Below, one piece after another: positions 19,113-26,930 of a stretch of DNA of 64,000 nt (its first letter is position 1; each line of letters begins with the position of its first letter). The stretch spans positions 124,001-188,000 of the forward strand of contig NZ_FPBF01000003.1 of NCBI RefSeq assembly GCF_900116615.1, in the 5' to 3' direction. The notes beneath the pieces were generated by a model. That model searched no databases, was not told the DNA's origin, and saw only the letters and a list, made by a program, of their open reading frames with translations. A program made the position numbers and the translations under genes. The DNA is from Algoriphagus locisalis. GTDB lineage: Bacteria; Bacteroidota; Bacteroidia; Cytophagales; Cyclobacteriaceae.

Positions 19113-19364
19113 GAAGTTTGGAAGTTGGAGGTTGGAAGTTTTATGCCTGAGTTAGTTTGTCACCCTGAGCTTCCCGACAGATGTACGGGATCGAAGTGTA
19201 ATTTAGAAACACATGTAAAAAGGCTTCGATTTCGAGACTCTCGTTTATCAAGTGGTCAACCTGATGCCAATTGTTACAACTTTAAACCCTTACCACTTTG
19301 CAACTTTACCACTCCTGAACTAATCTTTAAATTTTACAATCTTTCAATCTTTTAATTCTGACAA
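19113..19364. other. Intergenic region with low-complexity and repeat-like fragments
   Basis: The first 30 bases are purine-rich repeats of the GGAAGTTTGGAAGTTGGAGG kind. Then comes a GTCACCCTGAGC...GATCGAAGTGT fragment of the sort commonly scattered between Bacteroidetes genes. The last part, CTTTAAATTTTACAATCTTT, is roughly the reverse complement of the spacer after fucP. No supported gene is seen. Confidence 0.4.
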
Positions 19365-20054
19365 ATGATCAAAGTAATAGCCTTCGATGCAGACGATACG
19401 CTTTGGGTGAATGAGCCCTTTTTTCGGGAAGCTGAAGAGGAATTCACCTCCTTAATGGTCGATTTTGTGCCTCAGCACACAGCCCTTAAAGAACTTTACC
19501 TTACCGAAGTCAGGAATTTGGAACTTTACGGTTACGGGATAAAAGGATTTATGCTTTCGATGGTAGAAGCTGCCATGCGCATTTCCGAGAATAAAATATC
19601 CATTCAGTCCATTGACAAAATCCTTGAAATAGGTAGGGACATGCTGGACAAACCCGTGGAGATCTTATCGGGAGTTGAGGAGGTTTTACAAGAGCTAAAA
19701 GGAAATTTCCGCCTTGTAATGGCCACCAAGGGGGATTTAGTAGATCAAGAACGAAAACTGAAGAAGTCGGGACTGGATCATTATTTCCACCACATTGAAA
19801 TTATGAGCGAGAAGAAAGAAGCAGATTTCGCGAAACTGATCCGTCACCTCGATGTAGCACCAAATGAATTTCTGATGATGGGAAATAGCCTGAAATCAGA
19901 CGTATTGCCAGTATTAGCACTTGGCGGGCATGCCATTCATATTCCTTTTCACATCACCTGGGAGCACGAAAGAATCGAACACGAAGTAAAACATGAGAAC
20001 TTCTACCAAGCGGAGCACATTGCTCAGGTGGTGGAGATGATAAAGGGGATGTAG
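19365..20054 (+). CDS. HAD family hydrolase
   Basis: Phosphatase-like enzyme of the haloacid dehalogenase superfamily, 229 residues. Motif I is AFDADDTLW (nucleophile Asp8, second Asp10). Motif II is the Thr in VMATKGD near residue 118. The Lys of motif III is near 145, and motif IV lies in FLMMGNSLKSDV near 170, where NSLKSD is found in place of the usual GDxxxD. A helical cap follows motif I. The substrate is not predictable. It is a single gene. Confidence 0.85.
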   Translation: MIKVIAFDADDTLWVNEPFFREAEEEFTSLMVDFVPQHTALKELYLTEVRNLELYGYGIKGFMLSMVEAAMRISENKISIQSIDKILEIGRDMLDKPVEILSGVEEVLQELKGNFRLVMATKGDLVDQERKLKKSGLDHYFHHIEIMSEKKEADFAKLIRHLDVAPNEFLMMGNSLKSDVLPVLALGGHAIHIPFHITWEHERIEHEVKHENFYQAEHIAQVVEMIKGM

Positions 20055-20149
20055 GAATTGGGAATTATTGATTGCGGGTTTCGGATTTTCGTACCCCAAA
20101 TTCAAGCATAGAAAAATGATTTTTTCATACGCAATCTATATTTTTAAAG

Positions 20150-20623
20150 CTATTTTATCAGAGATCTGAGTTGCTGAATATCCAACAAATCTTTCGGTCT
20201 AGCCGCTCTTCTTTTACTTTCCAATAAGTCATCCCAGCTTAGCACTTTCCATCTTAAAACCGGATGTCCTGAAATCTCAACTGAAATAGCTTCCTGAAAT
20301 GCTTCATCGAAACTTTTACCAATTTCAAACCTTGTAATCAACTCGAGATCTAAATCCGCCGGAGAAAATTTAACGGAAATATTTTGGATCTGGTCTTTTA
20401 CAGCATCAGGAAATTGCTCGATTTCATAGCCCATTTCAGTAAAGACCTTGGCCAGATTTTGTAAATTTTCATCAGTAGTTTCTATCCAAAAATCAACGTC
20501 TGCAGAATGTCTTTGGTATCCATGGAAATTCACAGCACCTCCACCCACCATTAACATTCTGACACCATTCTCATTCGCCAAAAAAATAAATTGGTCAATA
20601 TTTTCCTTCCACTCAAATCCCAT
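20150..20623 (-). CDS. Nucleotidyltransferase-fold protein (DUF6036-like)
   Basis: Protein of 157 residues with a minimal nucleotidyltransferase fold. MVGGGAVNFHGYQRHSADVDFWIET contains the GG...(D)xD motif (Asp-x-Asp near residues 43-45), and a third acidic residue is likely in DLDLEL. RRAARPKDLLDIQQLR closes the domain. Its start overlaps the preceding small gene by 11 bp. Proteins of this type often work in two-gene modules like MNT-HEPN or AbiE systems, so a toxin-antitoxin or defence role is possible but unproven. Confidence 0.75.
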   Translation of the reverse strand: MGFEWKENIDQFIFLANENGVRMLMVGGGAVNFHGYQRHSADVDFWIETTDENLQNLAKVFTEMGYEIEQFPDAVKDQIQNISVKFSPADLDLELITRFEIGKSFDEAFQEAISVEISGHPVLRWKVLSWDDLLESKRRAARPKDLLDIQQLRSLIK

Positions 20624-20804
20624 CTCCCTTTTTCCTTAACACAAAATTCTTCTGTTTTGAATCAGCAGTAGCATTCGTTGGAAACCTTAAAATCCTTCTG
20701 GAAAGCTCAAAAAATGACATAACTCGCTCTGCTGGACTAAGTTTCAAGAACTCTTCCTGCCTATCCTTAGTACTTTCTTCTTTGGTTATAAACCTTATTT
20801 CCAT
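20613..20804 (-). CDS. Small protein partnered with the nucleotidyltransferase
   Basis: A 63-residue charged protein. The segment LSPAERVMSFFELSRRIL followed by FPTNATADSKQKNFVL is a pattern I associate with small genes upstream of DUF6036 nucleotidyltransferases in Bacteroidetes (memory, not checked). It overlaps the next gene by 11 bp, so the two are translationally coupled. No DNA-binding motif is obvious. It may be the antidote or a structural partner. Confidence 0.65.
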   Translation of the reverse strand: MEIRFITKEESTKDRQEEFLKLSPAERVMSFFELSRRILRFPTNATADSKQKNFVLRKKGDGI

Positions 20805-20928
20805 TTTCTAATTTAACAAGGATTTTACTTTTCTACCTCACTCATTAGAGCAGTCGTAATTTTTCACACCATAAACAGATTAAGAGGGATTGCCACACTC
20901 CTGCGTCGTTCGCAATGACGATAACTAC

Positions 20929-22674
20929 CTAAATCCTCGACTGATAAGTATATAACTGATAATACCTTCCTTCCAAAGTAATCAACTCATCGTGCTTACC
21001 TCGCTCTACGATATTGCCTTTTTCCACCACCAATATCTGATCTGCCTGGCGAATGGTACTCAATCTATGGGCGATCACGAATGTAGTTCTACCCTTCATC
21101 AACTCCTTCAAACTGGCCTGAATCAAGGTCTCTGATTCCGTATCCAAATTAGAAGTCGCCTCATCCAAAATCAAAATCCTAGGATCCGCCAAAATCGCCC
21201 TGGCAATCGCAATACGCTGCCTTTGCCCTCCTGAGAGCTTCACTCCTCTTTCTCCGATCAGGGTATCCAGCCCATCTTCAAATCTATCCGTGAACTCCTG
21301 CACATGGGCTGCCACTACGGCATTTTGCAAATCCTCCTCGCTGGCATTGGGTCTGGGAAAAAGGATATTCTCCCGGATCGTACCCTCAAACAGGAAATCG
21401 TCCTGCAAAACAACGCCAAGCCTAGATCGAAAGGACTCCAAAGTCACTAGCTGTAAATCATTTCCATCTAAGGTGATTTTACCGGAATCAGGGTTCAAAA
21501 AAGTAGCTGCGAGTCCCGCTATGGTTGTTTTCCCTGAACCGGAAGTTCCTACCAAAGCAGTTACCGAACCCGCCGGAGCATGGAAACTCACCCCTTTGAT
21601 TACGTCTTTATTTTCCTCATAGGCAAAGGATACATCCTCAAATTTTATATCGCCTCTAAATTCCTTTAAAGCCAAAGTTCTGGTGTGATCATCAGACTCC
21701 AGCGGCGTATTCATAATTTCCTCTGTCCGATCCAAACCTGCAAAAGCTTCGGTGAGCTGAGATCCAATGTTGGACATCTGCACGATCGGCGCAATCATAA
21801 AACCTAAGTAAAGTGTGAACGCAAGGAAATCACCAAAGGTCATATCCCCTTGCATGATCATGTAGCCACCCATTCCCATGATACCGGCAGAAGCCAAGCC
21901 CAAAAGCAAAGCTCCTGCAGAGGTCACAAAACTTGTCGCTGTCAAACTCGCTTTTACATTCTGAAACAGCTCATCTACACCTTTGGCAAACGTATTGATC
22001 TCCTGCTGCTCGGCATTGAAGCCTTTGATCACTCGGATTCCTCCCAGCGTTTCGGTCAGTCTTCCTGTTACCTGCGCATTGATTTTACCGCGTTCGCGGA
22101 AAATGGGACGAATGCGCCCAAAAGCCTTTAAGGAAACCAAGCCAAAGATCACTACCGGAAGCAGCACATAAAGTGTCATCATCGGACTGATGCTGATCAA
22201 CAAAAAAAGTGAAATTACTGCCGTGAGGATCCCTCCTATCATTTGCGCGAAACCTGTTCCTACCAAATTCCGAACGCCTTCCACATCGGTCATGATTCTG
22301 GAAACCAGCTCACCGGTTTTCGCATTGTCAAAGAAGCGGATAGGAAGCTTGATGATATGTGCCTGAACCTGAGACCTAAGCTTGGAAATCAGGTTCTGGG
22401 CTTCTACACTCAGGATTTGCGTCAGCGCATAGGAAGTGGTGGACTGCACCACGATGGCCAGGACCACCCCACCGATCAGCCACTTGAGCATGGTGAGATC
22501 ATTGGATGGAATTACCTCATCGATGAGGATTTTACTGGCTCCGGGCAGTACCAAACTAGCCAGACGGGAGATGATAATTAAAAAGAGACCTAAAAATAAG
22601 TGCTTTCTACGGGGCCAGATAATCGTCTTGAAGACCTGCCCCATGGTCACTTTGCGTTCCGCTGTTCTTGCCAT
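20929..22674 (-). CDS. ABC transporter, fused permease and ATPase (exporter, MsbA/LmrA type)
   Basis: Half-transporter of about 581 residues. Six transmembrane helices are followed by an ATPase domain with Walker A GTSGSGKTT, a Q loop VVLQDDFLF, the signature LSGGQRQR, Walker B ILILDEATSNLD and the H loop IAHRLST. The start is set at the ATG of MARTAERKVTMGQ (22674), since family members start close to this point. The frame is open upstream to an ATG at 22797, which would add 41 residues without a recognised domain. Its role could be lipid or drug export. Confidence 0.92.
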   Translation of the reverse strand: MARTAERKVTMGQVFKTIIWPRRKHLFLGLFLIIISRLASLVLPGASKILIDEVIPSNDLTMLKWLIGGVVLAIVVQSTTSYALTQILSVEAQNLISKLRSQVQAHIIKLPIRFFDNAKTGELVSRIMTDVEGVRNLVGTGFAQMIGGILTAVISLFLLISISPMMTLYVLLPVVIFGLVSLKAFGRIRPIFRERGKINAQVTGRLTETLGGIRVIKGFNAEQQEINTFAKGVDELFQNVKASLTATSFVTSAGALLLGLASAGIMGMGGYMIMQGDMTFGDFLAFTLYLGFMIAPIVQMSNIGSQLTEAFAGLDRTEEIMNTPLESDDHTRTLALKEFRGDIKFEDVSFAYEENKDVIKGVSFHAPAGSVTALVGTSGSGKTTIAGLAATFLNPDSGKITLDGNDLQLVTLESFRSRLGVVLQDDFLFEGTIRENILFPRPNASEEDLQNAVVAAHVQEFTDRFEDGLDTLIGERGVKLSGGQRQRIAIARAILADPRILILDEATSNLDTESETLIQASLKELMKGRTTFVIAHRLSTIRQADQILVVEKGNIVERGKHDELITLEGRYYQLYTYQSRI

Positions 22675-22812
22675 GAAATAGTGTGTTTGATCAGGAAAAC
22701 CCAATTTGAACAATTCGGGTTCATAATCAGAACAAGAAAAAACGAGTTGCTTATTTTGATGTGAAACTGCAGTAAAACCCTCTTTCATAAGCTTCAATAA
22801 TTCTGAAACTAC

Positions 22813-22829
22813 TTTAGGTATTACCTAAA
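22813..22829. promoter_or_regulatory. Perfect 17-bp palindrome upstream of the recombinase gene
   Basis: TTTAGGTA, one central T, TACCTAAA. It lies 33 bp before the ATG of the tyrosine recombinase and in the region shared with the divergent ABC transporter gene. The size and symmetry fit an operator for a dimeric regulator. No regulator gene is adjacent. Confidence 0.4.
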
Positions 22830-22861
22830 TATTCTTTTATTTTACAGTCTATTTTTTCACC

Positions 22862-23968
22862 ATGAAAACAATTACTGTCACATCTGCCATTTGGAAAAAG
22901 AAAGGAGTGGTTTTACTCCAGTTTGGCTATGATCGAGAGCTAATAGAACTAGTCAAAACCCTTTCCAAGGCAAAATGGAGTTCGGAAAAGAAAGCTTGGC
23001 TCATTCCTTACTCAGAAGACATTTTAGATCAACTTCTAACTCACTTCAAAGGGAAGGTCTGGCTAGATTATTCAGGTTTTGACCAAATTAAACAGGAACA
23101 ATTACCTACCACACTACCCGAACTAGCTAGCGATCTAGCGCAAGAAATCGGAAAGTTTGTAGCATGGATGCAAAACAAACGCTATGCAGAATCGACCATA
23201 AAGACCTATAGCCAGAGCTTGAGCCTGTTCTTTCGATTTACAAATAATAAAAAGCCTGTAGAAATTATCACGGAAGATTTGGAGAACTTCCATCAAAATT
23301 ATATTCTTAGGAGAAAATACTCAGTTAGCTTTCAGTCCCAAGTCATCAATGCAGTGAAGTTGTATTTTTCTAACAAGCAAAAACGCAAGCTGGAACCTGA
23401 AGGGATCGAACGGCCGAAAAAGCCAAAACAGCTTCCCCATGTACTCAGCAAAGAAGAGGTGAAAGACATACTCTTAGCACACAAAAATATAAAGCACAGA
23501 ACAATGCTCAGCCTCATCTATGCTTGTGGATTGAGACGAAGTGAGTTGATAAACCTCAGGCTTGAAGATGTGGAATCGAAAAGGGGGCTGCTACGGGTGA
23601 ATGATGGAAAAGGAGCCAAAGACCGGATAGTTCCGATTAGTAAGAAGGTCATAGACATGCTCCGGGAATACTATAAATTAGAAATGCCCCTCACCTATTT
23701 GTTTGAAGGTGCAAAGGCAGGACATACTTATTCCCCTAAGAGCTTGGAGAATGTACTTAATCAGGCTGTAAAAAAAGTTGGGATGAAGAAGAAACCCACC
23801 CTACATTGGCTGCGGCACTCCTATGCTACCCATTTACTAGAAAGTGGTACAGACCTGCGATATATTCAAGAATTACTAGGTCACAAGAGCAGTAAGACCA
23901 CAGAGATCTATACGCATGTTTCCACCAAGTCATTGGGACAAATCAAATCCCCTTTCGATGATTTATAG
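22862..23968 (+). CDS. Tyrosine recombinase (XerD-like, Bacteroidetes type) with extra N-terminal domain
   Basis: Site-specific integrase of 368 residues. All catalytic residues are present: Arg225 (GLRRSE), Lys250 (NDGKGAKDR), His315 and Arg318 (LHWLRHSYATHL), His341 (LGHKSS) and Tyr350 (EIYTH). A core-binding SAM-like domain spans about 90-180. Residues 1-75 form an additional domain (VVLLQFGYDRELI...KKAWLIPY) that resembles a HARP-like fold by eye (inference). The IntI-specific insertion is absent: only about 64 residues separate Lys250 from His315, as in XerC/D. The gene is immediately followed, in the same orientation, by a cassette array with attC-like sites. Confidence 0.92.
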   Translation: MKTITVTSAIWKKKGVVLLQFGYDRELIELVKTLSKAKWSSEKKAWLIPYSEDILDQLLTHFKGKVWLDYSGFDQIKQEQLPTTLPELASDLAQEIGKFVAWMQNKRYAESTIKTYSQSLSLFFRFTNNKKPVEIITEDLENFHQNYILRRKYSVSFQSQVINAVKLYFSNKQKRKLEPEGIERPKKPKQLPHVLSKEEVKDILLAHKNIKHRTMLSLIYACGLRRSELINLRLEDVESKRGLLRVNDGKGAKDRIVPISKKVIDMLREYYKLEMPLTYLFEGAKAGHTYSPKSLENVLNQAVKKVGMKKKPTLHWLRHSYATHLLESGTDLRYIQELLGHKSSKTTEIYTHVSTKSLGQIKSPFDDL

Positions 23969-24067
23969 AAAAATAAACGCCATAAACTATGGTGATTTGT
24001 GGCGCATAGCCACCCAAAATCAGTAGATAAACGCCACAAAATGGCGCAAATAAATAAGTTGGGCTTA
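23969..24067 (+). other. Candidate primary recombination site (attI-like) next to the recombinase
   Basis: Between the recombinase stop and the first cassette lie two direct repeats, AAATAAACGCCATAAACTATGG and GATAAACGCCACAAAATGGCG, the second self-complementary (CGCCA/TGGCG). The region ends in GTTGGGCTTA at 24058-24067, which has the GTTRRRY form of an integron core site. Its position directly 3' of a same-strand integrase is like the Treponema-type integron layout. No experimental support is available. Confidence 0.45.
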
Positions 24068-24074
24068 ATTTAAA

Positions 24075-24950
24075 ATGAAGAGATTACTCTACATATTGTT
24101 CACCTTAATCTCATTACCTTGTTTGGCAGATCAGCCAAAAGAAAATTTAAGGAATGAGATTCATCTTCATAAGAAAGGTATTACAATAATCAACTTACCC
24201 TATTCCAGGTACAGCGAATTTGGAAAAGTAGAGGTAATTAACAACTCCGATTCCTCAATACTTTACACGCTTGATTTTTTTCTTCGTTTTGAAAATTATT
24301 TCTCAGAAGATGCAACTTATCATGTTCAAATAAATGATTGGTTTTTAGTGGATTACTCAAACAAAGTTGCTATTACTTTCTATGAAAAAGGTAAAGTCAT
24401 CAATAGCCTGAAATTTGATGATTTGAATATTCAAATGATGAATTTGAAAGAAACCGTGTCCCACATTGTTTGGGAATATGAATCATTCCTGCATGACAAC
24501 TACTTTTATGTGCTGACAACCAATAATGAATTACTTGTTTTTGACATTACAAGGGGAGAACTATTTCAGCATGAAAAAAACACAAGCTCTGGAGAGTTCG
24601 AAACTCTAAAGAAGAAATCAGATTCGTATTCAATTTCCTACTCTGATTACTCACCAAGCATTGACACTTACAGAACTAATCAAAACCAAGATTTAGACCT
24701 TATTCTTTCCAATTTAGTATTCAAGTATTTCCCCGATTCAACAGAATTGGTTTGGATAGGTGTCTACGTATTCAGAAATGGTTCGTTAACAGTTACAAAA
24801 GTGGAAAGCATTAATGGACTTTCTTTAGATGATAAAACTATTGAAGCTATCTCTTCTGAAATCAAGAAAGTAAGACTAACCGATATTGACTTCCCAGAGG
24901 AGTATTATAAGTGGGGGAAAATGATAAAACTTGAAAAAGAAAAAAACTAA
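24075..24950 (+). CDS. Secreted hypothetical protein (cassette 1 cargo)
   Basis: Unrecognised 291-residue protein with a signal peptide (cleavage near PCLADQ). The body is rich in aromatic and acidic residues with a beta-strand character. The last 70 residues (VWIGVYVFRNGSLTVTKVESING...DDKTIEAISSEIKKV) faintly resemble a TonB C-terminal-type fold, which is only an impression. The gene fills the interval between a GTTGGGCTTA and a TAAGCCCAAC, and its own stop TAA is the first triplet of the right-hand element. Base composition is lower in GC than the flanking chromosomal genes. Confidence 0.8.
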   Translation: MKRLLYILFTLISLPCLADQPKENLRNEIHLHKKGITIINLPYSRYSEFGKVEVINNSDSSILYTLDFFLRFENYFSEDATYHVQINDWFLVDYSNKVAITFYEKGKVINSLKFDDLNIQMMNLKETVSHIVWEYESFLHDNYFYVLTTNNELLVFDITRGELFQHEKNTSSGEFETLKKKSDSYSISYSDYSPSIDTYRTNQNQDLDLILSNLVFKYFPDSTELVWIGVYVFRNGSLTVTKVESINGLSLDDKTIEAISSEIKKVRLTDIDFPEEYYKWGKMIKLEKEKN

Positions 24951-25084
24951 GCCCAACAAAACCTAAGAAAACATGGGGAGAAACGTACTGAAATCAAGCA
25001 TAGAACTTCGTAGTTTAGTTCGTCACAGGCGGACAGAAATGTACTTCGAAATCCCCACGTTTCTTAGCTAACTCGTTGGCGTTA
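24948..25084 (+). other. attC-like palindromic recombination site between cassettes 1 and 2
   Basis: The left end TAAGCCCAAC matches the RYYYAAC inverse core and the right end GTTGGCGTTA resembles the GTTRRRY core. Between them the arms are imperfectly complementary: CTAAGAAA, TGGGGA and GTAC on the left have matching partners GTAC, TCCCCA and TTTCTTAG on the right, leaving an apical loop around 24995-25040. The left end complements the start of cassette 1 and the right end complements the end of cassette 2, which is the integron cassette logic. Confidence 0.55.
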
Positions 25085-25094
25085 ATTTGAAAAA

Positions 25095-25997
25095 ATGAAA
25101 ACACGAAATATCAAAACCACAATATTAGGCACGGTTCTGCTTTTCCTCACATCGTTTGCATTTGCACACCCAACGGGAAATATGATTACTATTGGCGAGA
25201 ATGTCCTTTGGTCATATATAAACCCAATAAAAGACCCTAATCATTATGCTTGTGTAATGATTTGGAAAAGAGGTTCTGAACCTAAAGTACTTATCCAATC
25301 TGAATATGCTGCAAGTGACTATATGCTTTATAATAACCAAAATGAAATCTACATTATAGAAAGGAAATTTTTGCAGGCATCTGATGAATTTCAAATAAGG
25401 GTTTTAAAATCAACAATTGGTTCGCAACCAAAGGTTATTTGGGATTGGTTCAAAGATGATTACAGAATCGGAGAAGGTGGTTTTTTTATGCTTTCCGACG
25501 AACAAATGGTTTTTGGAAAATACCCGGAAATATATAGTCTAAAAAAAGGAGAGCAACCTATTAAGTACTTTGAATTTGACAATCCAATAACTAGAATTCG
25601 AGCAGTTGAGAATAATCAAATCCTGCTCTTAGGTGATAACTCCTGCTATTTGGTACAACAAAATGGAGATATTCTTAAACAATGGAATGACCTCATTGAT
25701 CCTACTGTGGAAAATGCACCAATGAACAGAAATCAGGTGTTTGACGCAGACTATTCCAGTGGAGAGTTACTGCTTTCGTATTGGGGGAAGAGGTCTTTTG
25801 ATTTAATAAATGACAGCGGGACACGTAAAACAATTATCCAGCAAAGCGAGCCCTATACACCACATTGGGTAGCGTTTTGGAACGATGAAAAGCTATTGTT
25901 TTCATCGCAATTAATTTTTGACGGAAGCACCCCTAAGCCTCACTTAAGCCTACTGAACGAACAAAATAATCAGAGCGTAATATGGAACATACAATAA
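25095..25997 (+). CDS. Secreted hypothetical protein, possible beta-propeller (cassette 2 cargo)
   Basis: Unrecognised 300-residue protein with a signal peptide ending FAFAHP. Repeated short blocks of strand-turn-strand (for example QILLLGDNSCYLVQQNGDILKQW and GELLLSYWGKRSFDLINDSG) suggest a beta-propeller or similar repeat fold; this is inference. It begins 10 bp after the attC-like site and its end overlaps the next gene by 16 bp, so both cargo genes probably travel together. Confidence 0.78.
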   Translation: MKTRNIKTTILGTVLLFLTSFAFAHPTGNMITIGENVLWSYINPIKDPNHYACVMIWKRGSEPKVLIQSEYAASDYMLYNNQNEIYIIERKFLQASDEFQIRVLKSTIGSQPKVIWDWFKDDYRIGEGGFFMLSDEQMVFGKYPEIYSLKKGEQPIKYFEFDNPITRIRAVENNQILLLGDNSCYLVQQNGDILKQWNDLIDPTVENAPMNRNQVFDADYSSGELLLSYWGKRSFDLINDSGTRKTIIQQSEPYTPHWVAFWNDEKLLFSSQLIFDGSTPKPHLSLLNEQNNQSVIWNIQ

Positions 25998-26881
25998 AAA
26001 GACGCATTTATTTTGTGACTTTTGTTTTGCTGCTAACGTTTCAATTCGGAGTAGCTCAAATAAATAGCAAAAAAAATTCTGACTCAATCAACACGGTATT
26101 ATTTAAGGTAACTTCTTCCAACAATAATCACGTTTCTTACTTATTTGGGACCCACCACGCTTTTGGAAAAGTTTTTTTTGACTCATTAACCAAGGTGAAT
26201 CAAGCCTTGGCATCGAGTGACCTAGTGATAAAGGAAAACTTAACTATTCCCGGAGAAACGGCAGAGGATATTATCAACCGTAGAACCGAAATCACACAAT
26301 GGCAGAATTATTTAAGCAAGGAAGAATTATCCTACATCAAAAACCTTTTTGCAACAAGCCCCACTGACTTTAACAAAATAACACCGACTGAGATGTATGT
26401 TTTTCTTAACCGACATTTCAAACAACAAGTCTGTATAAACAAAAGCGCTGATGACACTTCTCTTTCTTTGGATGATTATATAGCCACGAAGGCCGTTGGC
26501 CAAAACATAGAACTTTACGGACTGGAAACGACAGAAGAACAAATAAAATTAATCAACAAAGACGTAGAAGGAATGCCCCGAAAAAACCATAAAAGGAGAC
26601 TTTCTAACATCATTGAAAAAATCAGCACCCAAAATATAAACGACTGTGAAGAAACAAATTGGTATTCACAAATGGATATGGATTACCAATTGAATACACC
26701 TTGTAGAAATGCACTTATACTGACTGATAGAAACGACAAGTGGATGAAGCAAATTGAAGATTTAATTGAAAAGAAGAATTGTTTTATTGTGGTTGGATTA
26801 AGTCATTTAATGTACGGATGCGGATTGATCAATCAATTAACGGAACTTGGCTACACAATTACACCTATTAAAGTAAAGTAA
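25982..26881 (+). CDS. TraB/GumN family protein (cassette 2 cargo)
   Basis: Predicted secreted or membrane-attached metalloprotease-like protein of 299 residues from the TraB/PrgY/GumN group (PF01963). The N-terminal signal segment is followed by VSYLFGTHHAFGKVFFDSL, the first GxxH motif. The closing CFIVVGLSHLMYGCGLINQLTELGYTI contains the second GxxH. Family members carry these conserved His and Glu residues, but their substrates are mostly unknown. The gene ends four bases before TAACGCCAAC, the right-hand end of cassette 2. Confidence 0.85.
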   Translation: MEHTIKRRIYFVTFVLLLTFQFGVAQINSKKNSDSINTVLFKVTSSNNNHVSYLFGTHHAFGKVFFDSLTKVNQALASSDLVIKENLTIPGETAEDIINRRTEITQWQNYLSKEELSYIKNLFATSPTDFNKITPTEMYVFLNRHFKQQVCINKSADDTSLSLDDYIATKAVGQNIELYGLETTEEQIKLINKDVEGMPRKNHKRRLSNIIEKISTQNINDCEETNWYSQMDMDYQLNTPCRNALILTDRNDKWMKQIEDLIEKKNCFIVVGLSHLMYGCGLINQLTELGYTITPIKVK

Positions 26882-26885
26882 AAAC

Positions 26886-26930
26886 TAACGCCAACAACTA
26901 GGTTTTCGTCGCGTGCGTAGCACGAACGAT
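26886..26930 (+). other. Left half of an attC-like site ending cassette 2
   Basis: TAACGCCAAC at 26886-26895 is the exact reverse complement of GTTGGCGTTA at the head of cassette 2 (25075-25084). The following AACTAGGTTTTCGTCGCG begins what should be a palindromic arm, but no matching right arm or GTTRRRY core is found in the next 500 bases. The array appears to end in a truncated site. Confidence 0.5.

Noticed and set aside
22675..22797. 41-residue N-terminal extension of the ABC exporter
   Set aside because: No domain is recognised and family members start close to the ATG at 22674; kept only as an alternative.
22862..23968. Calling the recombinase an integron integrase (intI)
   Set aside because: The insertion diagnostic of IntI between the catalytic Lys and HxxR is missing, so only the cassette logic is integron-like.
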